Positions 18,854 through 28,300 of a stretch of 64,000 nucleotides of DNA are shown here, in pieces (position 1 is the first letter of the stretch; each line of letters starts with the position of its first letter). Origin of the DNA: Dyella jiangningensis (GTDB taxonomy: Bacteria; Pseudomonadota; Gammaproteobacteria; Xanthomonadales; Rhodanobacteraceae); NCBI RefSeq assembly GCF_003264855.1, contig NZ_NFZS01000001.1, forward strand, positions 1,798,001 through 1,862,000, in the 5' to 3' direction. The notes under the pieces were generated by a model that was given only the letters and a program-made list of their open reading frames with translations, did no database searches and was not told where the DNA came from. Both the position numbers and the translations under genes were made by a program.

Positions 18854-19024
18854 ATGCGTCGACTCATGCTTGTCGGTCTTGCCTTCGCCGTCATGTGCAG
18901 CGCGCTGCTTTCACTGACCGGCTGCGTGGTGGTGGCGCCTCGGCCGCATTACGCGGCGCGCGTATGGGTGCCGGGTTACTACGCGCCGGGCAGCGTCTGG
19001 ATTTCCGGTCATTGGCGTGGATAA
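18854..19024 (+). CDS. Small lipoprotein with WVPGYY repeat, unknown function
   Basis: The 56-residue protein has a lipoprotein signal (LSLTGC, lipidated Cys23). The short mature part contains two similar units, RVWVPGYYAPG and SVWISGHWRG. This Trp/Tyr/Gly pattern resembles YXWGxW-type short envelope repeats. A good AAGGAAAG lies before the ATG. It stands alone after hutF, and a REP palindrome starts 22 bases after its stop. Confidence 0.65.
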   Translation: MRRLMLVGLAFAVMCSALLSLTGCVVVAPRPHYAARVWVPGYYAPGSVWISGHWRG

Positions 19025-19046
19025 GCCAGCGACATGGTGAATCTTT

Positions 19047-19121
19047 TGTAGGAGCGCACCCAGTGCGCGATAAGCCTACGAAGCGGCAATGCCGTGATCG
19101 CGCACTGGGTGCGCTCCTACA
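19047..19121. repeat. REP palindrome; right arm supplies the lysR stop codon
   Basis: Paired arms TGTAGGAGCGCACCCAGTGC and its complement enclose a loop containing AAGCCTACGAAGC. The minus-strand lysR stop codon TAG (19117-19119) lies inside the right arm. Confidence 0.9.
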
Positions 19122-20034
19122 GGAGATGCGGAACGCTTCGCCGCAGGTGCTCGATGAACACGCGCAGCTTGGGTGGCACCTGCAGCCGGCTGGGGTAGTA
19201 GAGATAGAAACCATCGAACGGCGGCAGCCAATCGTCGAGCACGGTGACCAGCCGTCCGTCGGCGATCGCGGCGCGCACCGACAGTTCGACCATATGCGTG
19301 AGGCCCAGGCCATCCATCGCCGCGCGGATGGCGAGCGCGGGGTCGTTGGTGGTCAATGGGCCGTCCACGTCCAGCTCGAACCACTGGCCTTTGGACGGGC
19401 CTGAAGGATGGGCGAATTCCCAGCGATAGATCGCGCCGCTGCTGAAGCGGAAGCGGATGCAGTCGTGCGCGGCGAGATCGCGTGGATGTTGCGGCCTGTC
19501 ATGTGCCTCGAGGTAGGAGGGCGATCCGACCACGACGGCCCGCTGCCTTCCGCCCAGCGGGACGGCCACCATGTCGCGTGCCAGTCGCTCGCCCAGGCGG
19601 ATGCCGGCGTCGAAGCCTTCCGCCACCAGGTCGGTGAGGCGGTTCTCGACCTGGATGTCGACGCGCACTTCCGGCCACGCGCGCATGAACTCGGCCAGGG
19701 TGGGCGCGACCAGGGTCTCCAGCACCATCTGCGGTACGGCGATGCGCAACGTGCCTACCGGACGATCACCGTGCTGGCGTAGCGCGTCGATGGCATCGTC
19801 GATTTCGCCGAGGGCCGGCGTGATGCGTTCGAGAAAGGCACGGCCGGCTTCGGTGAGCCCTACGCGGCGGGTGGTCCGATGAAGCAGGCGCACACCGACG
19901 TGGGTTTCGAGCTGGCGCAGGGTCTGGCTCAACGCCGAGGCCGTGACCTCCAGCTCCGCGGCGGCGCGGGTGAAGCTGCCATGCCGGGCAATCAGCCGGA
20001 AGGCGCGCAGGGCGGTGGTGTGGTCGGTCGCCAT
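19117..20034 (-). CDS. LysR-family transcriptional regulator
   Basis: The 305-residue regulator has an N-terminal winged helix (AFRLIARHGSFTRAAAELEVTASALSQTLRQLE) and a periplasmic-binding-like effector domain from about residue 92. VRVDIQVENRLTDLVAEGFDAGIRLGE is typical of the CrgA/YafC-like subgroup. It is divergent from an aldo/keto reductase gene, which it probably controls. A nested dyad covers its start codon. Its last residues are followed directly by a stop codon formed within a REP arm, so the original 3' end may have been replaced by the repeat. Confidence 0.92.
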   Translation of the reverse strand: MATDHTTALRAFRLIARHGSFTRAAAELEVTASALSQTLRQLETHVGVRLLHRTTRRVGLTEAGRAFLERITPALGEIDDAIDALRQHGDRPVGTLRIAVPQMVLETLVAPTLAEFMRAWPEVRVDIQVENRLTDLVAEGFDAGIRLGERLARDMVAVPLGGRQRAVVVGSPSYLEAHDRPQHPRDLAAHDCIRFRFSSGAIYRWEFAHPSGPSKGQWFELDVDGPLTTNDPALAIRAAMDGLGLTHMVELSVRAAIADGRLVTVLDDWLPPFDGFYLYYPSRLQVPPKLRVFIEHLRRSVPHLL

Positions 20035-20071
20035 TGATTAGTCATGCTTAATAAAGCATGTAAACAATGGC
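20030..20071. promoter_or_regulatory. Nested dyad between lysR and the aldo/keto reductase gene
   Basis: Inner dyad CATGCTT (20043-20049), AATA, AAGCATG (20054-20060) is perfect and contains a T-N11-A pattern. Outer arms GCCATTG (20030-20036) and CAATGGC (20065-20071) are almost concentric with it. The left outer arm covers the lysR start codon, which fits negative autoregulation with activation of the divergent gene. Confidence 0.65.
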
Positions 20072-20134
20072 TATTTTTCCTCGTAATGACAAGGCCCAGA
20101 CTGGCGTTATTCCCCCAAGCGCAAGGAAATCGCC

Positions 20135-21250
20135 ATGTCTCTCGACTCGTACTACACCCTCGGCCGTTCCGGTCTGCGCGTCAGCCGCCTCGCCCTCGGC
20201 ACGATGACCTTCGGTGACAACTGGGGCTGGGGCGCGGCGGAAGACACCGCCCGCGCCATGTTCGACCGCTACCTGGCCGCCGGCGGCAACATCATCGACA
20301 CCGCGGACCTTTACACCGAAGGCGCCAGCGAAGAACTGCTGGGCCGCTTCGTGGAGGACGCCGGCGTGCGCGATCGCGTGGTGCTGTCCACCAAGTTCAG
20401 CTACAACGCCCAGCCCGGCAACCCGAATGCGGGCGGCAACGGCCGCAAGAACATCCTGCGCGCGGTGGAAGGCTCGCTGCGCCGGCTGCGCACGGACTAC
20501 ATCGATCTCTATCTGCTGCACACCTGGGACCGCATCACGCCGGCCGAAGAAGTGGTGCGCACGCTCGACGACCTGGTGCGCGCCGGCAAGATCCGCTACG
20601 CAGGCCTGTCCGACGTGCCGGCCTGGTATGCCTCGCGCGCCCAGACCTTTGCCGAGGCGCACGCGCTGTCGCCCTTGGTCAATCTCCAGCTCGAATACTC
20701 ACTGGTCGAGCGCAACCTGGAGCACGAGTTCGCGCCGATGGCGCTGGAGCTGGGCATGGGCATCACGGCATGGAGTCCGCTCGGCATGGGCCTCTTGTCC
20801 GGCAAGTACAAGCCGAGCGAAGCGGGCGGTGCGGGCGAAGGCCGCCTGGCCAAGGTGTCGGGCCTGCCCGGCTTCGATCGCTTCACCGAACGCAACTGGC
20901 GCATCGTCGCCGTGCTGGAAGAGGTGGCGCAGGCGCTTGGCAAGCCGATGGCGCAGGTGGCGTTGAATTGGGTGGCGACGCAACCGGCGGTAGCGTCGGT
21001 GATCGTGGGCGCGACCAAGCTGGCGCAACTGGACGACAACCTCAGTGCGTTGTCCTTCGAGATACCGACCGAACTGCGCAAGCGACTGAACGAGGCCAGC
21101 GCGCCGGACACGCCGTTCCCCTACTGGTTCTTTGGCGACACGCAGCAGACCCGCATCCATGGCGGCGTGAGTGTGGGCAGCAAGCCGGCGGATTATGCGC
21201 CGCCGGTGTATGTGAAGGCGGAATCGGTGGGTGGGTTCAAGGCCGACTGA
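20135..21250 (+). CDS. Aldo/keto reductase
   Basis: The 371-residue NADPH-dependent oxidoreductase has an AKR barrel. Catalytic elements are NIIDTADLYTEGASEELLG (Asp and Tyr of the tetrad), STKFSY (Lys) and YLLHTWD (His). The C-terminal cofactor segment is VIVGATKLAQLDDNL. The tail (residues about 340-371) is longer than in most members. AAGGAA precedes the ATG. It is divergent from lysR across a clear dyad. The natural carbonyl substrate is unknown. Confidence 0.92.
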   Translation: MSLDSYYTLGRSGLRVSRLALGTMTFGDNWGWGAAEDTARAMFDRYLAAGGNIIDTADLYTEGASEELLGRFVEDAGVRDRVVLSTKFSYNAQPGNPNAGGNGRKNILRAVEGSLRRLRTDYIDLYLLHTWDRITPAEEVVRTLDDLVRAGKIRYAGLSDVPAWYASRAQTFAEAHALSPLVNLQLEYSLVERNLEHEFAPMALELGMGITAWSPLGMGLLSGKYKPSEAGGAGEGRLAKVSGLPGFDRFTERNWRIVAVLEEVAQALGKPMAQVALNWVATQPAVASVIVGATKLAQLDDNLSALSFEIPTELRKRLNEASAPDTPFPYWFFGDTQQTRIHGGVSVGSKPADYAPPVYVKAESVGGFKAD

Positions 21251-21263
21251 GGCGAGCCCCCCT

Positions 21264-21382
21264 TTGTAGGAGCGCACCCAGTGCGCGAAAAACCTACGGA
21301 GCAGTGAAGCCACGTCTCTCTCGACGACCGACTTCACGGTGATCTGCCATTCTGCGGTCGCGCACTGGGTGCGCTCCTACAA
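21264..21382. repeat. REP palindrome (long loop)
   Basis: Arms TTGTAGGAGCGCACCCAGTG and its complement are separated by about 70 bases that include AACCTACGGAGC, a variant of the conserved loop motif. The element starts 13 bases after the aldo/keto reductase stop codon. Confidence 0.88.
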
Positions 21383-21396
21383 AAAAGAATGGCTGC

Positions 21397-21433
21397 GTGG
21401 AAAAGAAACGGCGCCAGCATGCAGGCTGGCGCC
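21397..21433 (-). terminator. Intrinsic terminator of the Spy/CpxP-like gene
   Basis: The perfect 9-bp stem GGCGCCAGC (21410-21418) and GCTGGCGCC (21425-21433) has a 6-base loop. Read on the minus strand, it is followed by GTTTCTTTTCC. It lies 40 bases after the stop codon of the minus-strand gene. Confidence 0.75.
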
Positions 21434-21473
21434 GATGTTGTTTTGCCGTGGAATGTTTTTGTGTGTGACGTGC

Positions 21474-21977
21474 TTACTGTGCCGTGGACGAGCCCGATGC
21501 CGGGTGCCGCGCCTTGAACTGCTGCCACTGCTGGCGGCGTGCCTGGCGGTCGGCCTTCATGGTGGCCAGCTGGGCCTGCTGGGCGGGCGTCAGCACGGCG
21601 TAGATCTGCGCACGGATGGCGGCGCGCTGCTGCACGCGGGCGGTGGCGGCAGCGCCTTCGGCCTGGGCCAGCGCAGTGGCGGCGGCCTGGTAGCCGGAGG
21701 CATTCGGGGCCATCTGCTCGAAGGCTTCACGCTGCTGGCGCAGGTTCTGGCGCTGCGTCTTGGTCTGGCTGAAGGCGTTCTGCATGATCTGCTTGATGTT
21801 CGCCTTCTGGGCGTCGCTCAGATTGAGCTTGGCGTAGGCGCCGGCGAACTCATGGCCGTGACCGCCATGCCAACCGTCGTGGGGGCCGCCGTCCTGGCCG
21901 GCCGCAGCAGCGATGGCAAACGGGGCGAGGGCCAGAGCCGAAGCCATGGCCAGGGCGAGGGTAATGTTCTTGCGCAT
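21474..21977 (-). CDS. Spy/CpxP-like periplasmic LTXXQ protein
   Basis: The 167-residue periplasmic protein has a signal peptide (ASALALAPFAIAAAA). A short His/Gly-rich linker follows (GGPHDGWHGGHGHEF), then a helical Spy/CpxP domain with LNLSDAQKANIKQIMQ and the LTPAQQAQL motif. Family members act as periplasmic chaperones, and CpxP dampens the CpxA kinase. The His-rich linker could bind metal. The start is the ATG with AGGAAC eight bases upstream. It is divergent from a response-regulator/kinase pair across a Cpx-type box, the same layout as E. coli cpxP-cpxRA. Confidence 0.88.
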   Translation of the reverse strand: MRKNITLALAMASALALAPFAIAAAAGQDGGPHDGWHGGHGHEFAGAYAKLNLSDAQKANIKQIMQNAFSQTKTQRQNLRQQREAFEQMAPNASGYQAAATALAQAEGAAATARVQQRAAIRAQIYAVLTPAQQAQLATMKADRQARRQQWQQFKARHPASGSSTAQ

Positions 21978-22055
21978 GGAGTGTTCCTGTGTCGTCGTGG
22001 ACGGGGAGGTGTGTCCATTTGACGACGGCGCCACGTGTATGTTCTTTGCGCAAGG

Positions 22056-22070
22056 GTAAAGAAGCGTAAA
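22056..22070. promoter_or_regulatory. CpxR-type box GTAAA-N5-GTAAA
   Basis: A perfect direct repeat, GTAAA (22056-22060) and GTAAA (22066-22070), spaced by five bases. It lies between the divergent Spy/CpxP-like gene and the response-regulator gene, and equals the E. coli CpxR consensus. Confidence 0.75.
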
Positions 22071-22128
22071 GCCGGTGGAGACGGGACCCGGGCGCCGTTT
22101 CAATGAGTCCAGCAGCACGAGTCATGCC

Positions 22129-22815
22129 ATGCCGAGACTATTGATTGTCGATGACGACCGGGCCCTGTGTGGCCTGCTCAAGGATTACCTCGAGCGCGAG
22201 GGTTTCGTGGTCGACATCGCCCACGACAGCGAGGCGGGCCTGGCCCTGCTGCACAACCCCTCGACGCGGCCGGACCTTTTGATCCTCGATGTGATGATGC
22301 CTGGCCGCGATGGCCTGGATACGTTGCGCGAGCTACGCCTGAAGCATCGCCTGCCGGTGATCATGCTCTCCGCCAAGGGCGAGCCGGTCGACCGCGTGGT
22401 CGGGCTGGAGCTGGGCGCCGACGATTACCTCACCAAGCCCTGCCTGCCGCGCGAACTGTTGGCCCGTATCCGCGCGCAACTGCGCCGCAATGCGCCGGCG
22501 ACGGCGGGCAGCATGCAAGTGGGCGTGCTTCGACTGGAACCCGGCGAGCGGCGCGCCTATGTCGGCGAGCAGGAGCTGACGCTCACCGGCGCGGAATTCC
22601 AGCTGCTGCTCGCACTGGCGCAGCGAACGGGCGAGCTGGTGGACAAGGCCACGTTGACGCGCATGGCGCTTGGGCGTGAGCTGGAACGCTTCGACCGCAG
22701 CATCGACGTGCACGTGAGCCGCCTGCGTCACAAGCTGGCGGAAGCATCGACGCAGTCGCCACGCATCGAGTCGGTGCGTGGCGCCGGCTACAGCCTGGTG
22801 GCGGGGGCCGCGTGA
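22129..22815 (+). CDS. OmpR-family response regulator, CpxR-like
   Basis: The 228-residue regulator has a receiver with acidic residues DDD (8-10), phospho-acceptor Asp54 (ILDVMMPG) and Lys103 (YLTKPC), then a winged-helix domain (DRSIDVHVSRLRHKLAEAS). The sequence FDRSIDVHVSRLR and the paired kinase resemble CpxR. It overlaps the kinase gene by four bases (GTGA). Because a Cpx-type box lies 58 bases before its start, autoregulation together with the divergent spy-like gene is likely. Confidence 0.92.
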   Translation: MPRLLIVDDDRALCGLLKDYLEREGFVVDIAHDSEAGLALLHNPSTRPDLLILDVMMPGRDGLDTLRELRLKHRLPVIMLSAKGEPVDRVVGLELGADDYLTKPCLPRELLARIRAQLRRNAPATAGSMQVGVLRLEPGERRAYVGEQELTLTGAEFQLLLALAQRTGELVDKATLTRMALGRELERFDRSIDVHVSRLRHKLAEASTQSPRIESVRGAGYSLVAGAA

Positions 22816-24182
22816 GTCCATTCAAGAGTTCGCTGTATTGGCGGTTGCTGGTCAGCTTCTGCGCGGTGAACCTGCTGGCGCTGCTGTTCGGCGGCTTCCT
22901 CACGCAGCGCTTCATCGAATACGGCACGGCGGTGGAGATCAACTGGGCATCGCTTGCGCAAAGTGCCAACGAGGTCTATGAAAACGGCGGCACCGGTGCG
23001 CTCGCCGTGTGGTCGCAGCAGCAGCGCCGCGAAGGCATCGACGCCACGCTGTACGAAAACGGCGAAGCGTTGACGCCCATGCGTACGCCTGCCTGGGTAC
23101 GCGGCTCACTGCAGAACTGGCTCGACGAAAAGCGCGACATGGTGTTGCAACCGTGGCCGAACATCTACGTAGCCGTGCAGCAGGTAAACGGCAGCGATGG
23201 CCGTGTGCGGCAATTGGTGGCGCTGAGCCGCACGCACTCCCGCATGCGCCCGCAAACGCGCACGACCATTTTTCTCGCGAGCCAGGCCGTGCTCTCGCTG
23301 CTGTTCATCGGCCTGGTCGGTTGGTGGGTGGCGCGCAGCGTGGCGCGCCCGGTGGAAGCGATCCGACAGGCTACGCGACGCATGGCGTCGGGCGAGCTGT
23401 CGGCACGCGTGGGCAGGGAGGGGCAACGCGCCCATGACGAGCTCGCGCAGCTGGCGCGCGATTTCGATGCCATGGCCGAACGCATCGAGGCGCTGGTGAC
23501 CCACGACCGCAGCGTCTTGCAGGACCTTTCGCACGAACTCCGTTCGCCGTTGGCGCGATTGCACCTGATCCTGGATCTGGCCCAGCGCAGCGACAGCGCC
23601 GAAGACGCCGCTCGCTACTTTCGTCAGGCCGAGCAGGAAATCGGTCGCCTGGATCACATGACCGGCGAGATGCTCGCGCTGTCACGCCTGGAGGGTGGCA
23701 TTCCCGGGGAGAACCGCGAGCGCATCGACGTGGTGTCCCTGCTGCACGACTGCATCCAACGTGCGAACGTGGAGGCCCAGGCGCGACGCATCGCCTTGTC
23801 CCTGGTTTCGTCGGCGCCGCTCATGGTCTCGGGCAGCGTCCTGCTGCTGGAGCGGGCCTTCGACAACCTGATCGCGAATGCGATCAAGTTCAGTCCCGAA
23901 GGCAGCCCGGTCGAACTGGCGGTGCGTCAGGTCGACGATCGTGCCTGCTGCATCGTTCGCGACCACGGTCCGGGCGTGCCCGACGCCGAGCTGTCGTCGC
24001 TGTTCCGTCCGTTGTTCCGTGGCAGCAACGCATCACGCGCGGAAGGGCATGGCCTGGGGCTCGCCATCGCGCAGCGCGTGGCGCGGGCGCACGGCGGTGA
24101 CATCGAGGCGCGCCATGCCGAGGGTGGCGGCCTGCAGGTCGAACTGACCTTGCCGCTCGCGCCGGCGGTGATGGCTGGCTGA
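22812..24182 (+). CDS. Sensor histidine kinase, CpxA-like
   Basis: The 456-residue membrane kinase has TM1 at 12-32, a periplasmic domain of about 120 residues and TM2 at about 152-176. HAMP follows (ARSVARPVEAIRQATRRMASGELSARV). The HisKA box VLQDLSHELRSPLARL holds His241, and the ATPase domain has NLIANAIKFSPEG, DHGPGVPD and GHGLGLAIA. It starts at GTG overlapping the regulator stop. With the divergent Spy/CpxP-like gene it forms a Cpx-like envelope-stress module. Confidence 0.92.
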   Translation: MSPFKSSLYWRLLVSFCAVNLLALLFGGFLTQRFIEYGTAVEINWASLAQSANEVYENGGTGALAVWSQQQRREGIDATLYENGEALTPMRTPAWVRGSLQNWLDEKRDMVLQPWPNIYVAVQQVNGSDGRVRQLVALSRTHSRMRPQTRTTIFLASQAVLSLLFIGLVGWWVARSVARPVEAIRQATRRMASGELSARVGREGQRAHDELAQLARDFDAMAERIEALVTHDRSVLQDLSHELRSPLARLHLILDLAQRSDSAEDAARYFRQAEQEIGRLDHMTGEMLALSRLEGGIPGENRERIDVVSLLHDCIQRANVEAQARRIALSLVSSAPLMVSGSVLLLERAFDNLIANAIKFSPEGSPVELAVRQVDDRACCIVRDHGPGVPDAELSSLFRPLFRGSNASRAEGHGLGLAIAQRVARAHGGDIEARHAEGGGLQVELTLPLAPAVMAG

Positions 24183-24252
24183 CCGTCCGCGCCCGCCCTT
24201 CGAAAACGCCCCGGCATTTGCCACACTCGGTGTTTTCGACCACGGAACGCCG

Positions 24253-25239
24253 ATGCGCTCCCATGCTTTCGCCGCGGTAGGACTGGCGCTGTGCTCGGCG
24301 CTGTTCTTCACCATGACGTATGTGCTCAATCGCAGCCTGGTGGCGGGCGGCGGTCATTGGGCATGGGCGGTGATCCTGCGCTACCTGATCACGCTGCCAC
24401 TGCTGGCCGTGGTGTTGCCGTGGCAGGGTGGTCTGGGCGAATTGCCGAAAGAGCTGCGTCTCTATCCGCGCCCGTGGCTGTTGTGGAGCACCGTCGGTTT
24501 CGTGCTGTTCGGCCTGCCGCTTACCTGGGCCGCGAACAGCGGGCCATCGTGGCTGGTCGCCGGCAGCTTCCAGAGCACCGTGCTGGCGGGCCCTCTGCTG
24601 GCGCCGTTCATCTATCGCGATGAACGACGGAGGCTGGCCTGGGGCAGCGTGGCGATCGGCGTGCTGATTCTTGCCGGCGTGTTCGCGCTGCAATGGGGAC
24701 ATGCGCAGGGGCGTCTGCAGGCCAGCGACTGGATGGCAATGGCGGCGGTGGTGTTTTCCGCGTTCGCCTATCCGCTCGGCAATCGCATGGTGCTGTTGCA
24801 CCTGGAACAGACCGGCACGCGCATCGGCGCCACGCAGCGTGTATTCGGCATGACGTTGTGCAGCTGGCCGCTATGGCTGGTGCTGGCGGCTGTCACGTGG
24901 TTCACCGTCGGCCCGCCGAACATGCGAGAGGCATGGCTGGCAGGTGGCGTGGCGTTGTCTTCCGGCGTGATCGCCACGGTGCTGTTCTTCCGCGCCACCG
25001 ACATGGTGCGCAGCGAGCCGACCTCGCTCGCGGCCGTGGAGGCGATGCAGGCAGCGGAATTGCTGTTTGCCACGGTCATCGGCGCAAGCTTTCTCGGCGA
25101 GGCGTGGCCGCACGGCTATTCCGCATTGGGCGCGTTGATGATCGTGGTCGGCATCGCGCTGTTCGGCTGGATCAGCGGACGCTCCGCGGCGGGGCATGAT
25201 GAGGCGGTACGCACCTTGCGCACCGATCGCGGTGCGTGA
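24253..25239 (+). CDS. DMT-superfamily multidrug resistance efflux transporter
   Basis: The 328-residue protein has about ten transmembrane segments in two EamA-like halves. The first half has SALFFTMTYVLNRSLVAGGGHWAWAVILRY and the second AAVVFSAFAYPLGNRM. It fits the EmrE-like multidrug resistance efflux transporter family found in many bacteria. The substrate is unknown. It stands alone, 70 bases after the kinase gene, and ends about 100 bases before the secreted glycosidase gene. Confidence 0.82.
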   Translation: MRSHAFAAVGLALCSALFFTMTYVLNRSLVAGGGHWAWAVILRYLITLPLLAVVLPWQGGLGELPKELRLYPRPWLLWSTVGFVLFGLPLTWAANSGPSWLVAGSFQSTVLAGPLLAPFIYRDERRRLAWGSVAIGVLILAGVFALQWGHAQGRLQASDWMAMAAVVFSAFAYPLGNRMVLLHLEQTGTRIGATQRVFGMTLCSWPLWLVLAAVTWFTVGPPNMREAWLAGGVALSSGVIATVLFFRATDMVRSEPTSLAAVEAMQAAELLFATVIGASFLGEAWPHGYSALGALMIVVGIALFGWISGRSAAGHDEAVRTLRTDRGA

Positions 25240-25342
25240 TCGGCACCTCCGGAACTTGCTCCGGGCTGCATACTCGGGTTAAACACGCTGATTGCGGCCA
25301 TGCATGGCGTGGCCGATTTCCTCTTTGCGATCTGGGGTGATC

Positions 25343-28300
25343 ATGGGGCAGCAGCGTAGTGCGTGGATCCTGATGGGCGCTTTGCTTGGCGCGACGCCTT
25401 TGGCCTATGCGCAGGCACCGGCGGATCTCCAGCCGCTGCGCTGGAATGCGGATGCGCTGGGCAATCACCGTTACCTGCTCGACGTAAAGGCGGCGGCCAA
25501 GGCCGTGCATGTGGTGATTCCGTGGCGACGCCGCGACGCGCATCCGGAGCAGGTGGCCGTGCTGGTCACCGGGCCCGACGGCAAGCCGGTGGCGAACGTC
25601 CTGCGTGGCGGCATCAGCCAGGCGCAGGGCGAGCTGGTGTTCGAGGCGGCGCAGGCTGGCACGTATGCCGTCTACTACCAGCCCTACGTCAGCAAGGGAC
25701 GGAGCAACTATCCCACCGTGACCTATGCAGCGCCGACGGATACGGCGGATGTGAACTGGGCGCACAAGGTTGGCATCGATCCGCGCGCCTGGCGCAAGCT
25801 GCCCGAAGCGACAGTGTTGCGCTACGAAGCCGTCGACGACTTCGATGCCTACACCTCGATGGAGCGCACCGCCACGCCCGACGAAGTCAAGGCATTGCTG
25901 GCAGCGCACGCGAACGAGCGCCTGCTGGTGTTTCCGGAGACGCGCGAGCATCCGGTGCGCATGTTCGATGCCTTGCCCGAGAGCTGGGCAACGCGCGGCG
26001 CGGGTGGTGCGTTGAGCGACAGCGCGTTGCGCGGCGAGTACCTGAGTTTCCAGGTGGGCGCATGGGCGCCGCATGGCAAGGTCGACGATGTGCGTGTGTC
26101 CTTCGCCGACCTGCGCAGTGACGCGGGCGCCAGCATTCCGGCATCCGCGCTGACCTGTTTCAACCTCGGCGGCGTGGACTACGCAGGCAAGCCGTTCACG
26201 ACGCGCGTGGACGTGGCGGAAGGAAAGATCCAGCCGCTATGGATGGGATTGAATGTCCCGGTGTCGATCGCGCCTGGCGTGTATCACGGCGAGGTCACGG
26301 TCAGCGCGGATGGCGTGCCGGCACGGAAGATTCCGCTCGCCATCACGGTGGAAGCCGGGCAGGCAGTCGCGCATGGCGATGACGATCCGTACAAGCTCAC
26401 GCGATTGCGCTGGCTCAATTCCACGTTGGCGCAGGACGACGAGCTGGTGAAGCCGTTCACCGCGATCACGGTCAAGGGCGCCACGCTGGGCCTGCTGGGT
26501 CGCGAGGTGAAGCTCGATGCCAATGGTCTGCCGGCACAGATCACCAGTCGTTTCGATGAACGCATGACGGGATTCGCGCCCAGGCCGACGAACATGCTGG
26601 CGGCGCCGATGCGCCTCGTCGTGGAAGACGCGAGCGGCGTCCACGTGTTGACCGGCTCCAAGGCGCCCACCGTGCAGACGAATGGTCCGGCCAAGGTGCA
26701 CTGGCAGGTGGCCGGCATTGCCGGACCGTTGCAGGGTGATGTACAGGCCAGCCTCGAGGCGGATGGCACGCTGGTCTACTCGATCGCATTGACGGCGAAA
26801 GATGCGGTGACGTTGCGGGACATCCGCCTGGAGATGCCACTGAGCCACGACATGGCGCAGTACCAGCTGGGTCTCGGGCGCACTGGCGATCATGCGCCGG
26901 CGGATTTCCAATGGAAGTGGAACGTGCAGAACAACCAGGACGGCGCGTGGATCGGTACGGTCAACGCCGGCCTGGAGTTCCATCTGCGCGACGAGCATTA
27001 CCTTCGTCCGTTGAACACCAACTTCTACCACCAGCAGCCGCTGCGCATGCCGGTGTCGTGGGACAACGCCGGGCAGGGCGGCATTCGCCTGCACAGCGAT
27101 CGCGACGCGTACGCCGTGCAGGCGTTCAGCGGCCCGCGTCAGGTGCAAGCGGGCGAAACGCTGCACTACGACCTCGTCATGCGCGTCACCCCGTTCAAGA
27201 CGATCAAGCCGGCCGAGCACTTCGCCGAGCGCTTCTTCCACAAGTACGGCGACCTCGATGCGATCAAGGCCGATGGCGCGAACGTGGTGAACATCCACCA
27301 TGCGACGCCGATCAACCCGTGGATCAACTATCCGTTCCTCGAACCGGGGGCGATGCGCGCGTACATCGATACGGCGCACCAGCGTGGCGTGCGCGTGAAG
27401 ATCTACGACACGGTACGCGAGTTGTCCGATCGCGCGCCCGAGTTGCCGATGCTGGAAAGCCTGGGTCATGAAGTCATCAGCAGCGGCAAGGGCGGCGGCT
27501 TCTCGTGGCTGCAGGAGCACCTGGATGGCGACTACATCGCCGCCTGGCATGTACCCGAGAATCGCGATGCGGCGGTGATCAATGCGGGCCAGAGCCGCTG
27601 GCACAACTATTACATCGAAGGGCTGGACTGGCTCGCGCGCAACATGGGTATCGATGGCCTGTATCTTGATGACGTCGCCTACGATCGCACCACCATGAAA
27701 CGCGTGCGCAAGGTGCTGCAGGCGCATCGTGAGCATCCGCTGATCGACCTGCATTCGGCCAGCCAGTACAACCCGCGCGATGGTTACATCAACAGCGTGT
27801 TGCTGTACATGGAGCTTTTCCCGTACATCGACCGCCTGTGGTTCGGCGAGGAGTTCGATTACGAGAAGACGTCGCCGAGCTACTGGCTCACCGAGATCTC
27901 CGGCATTCCGTATGGCCTGATGGGAGAGATGCTGCAGCACGATGGCAACCCGTGGCGCGGCATGTTGTTCGGCATGACGAACCGCCTGGGCTGGTCGCCG
28001 GGCAGCGATCCGCGCGGGCTGTGGAAGCTGTGGGATGCGTTCGGCATCGAGCAGGCCGACATGGTCGGCTGGTGGGTACATGACACGCCGATCAAGACCG
28101 ATCGTGCCGACGTGCTGGTGACCAGTTACGTGCGCAAGGGCAAGAAGACCCTCGTGGCGCTGGCTTCCTGGGCGCCGGAGAAAACCTCGGTGAAGCTCGC
28201 GATCGACTGGAAGGCGCTCGGCATCTCTGCCGGCAAGGCAACGCTGGTGGCCGCGCCGATCGAAGGTTTCCAGCCGGCGGCGACCTTCAAGCCCGGTGAT

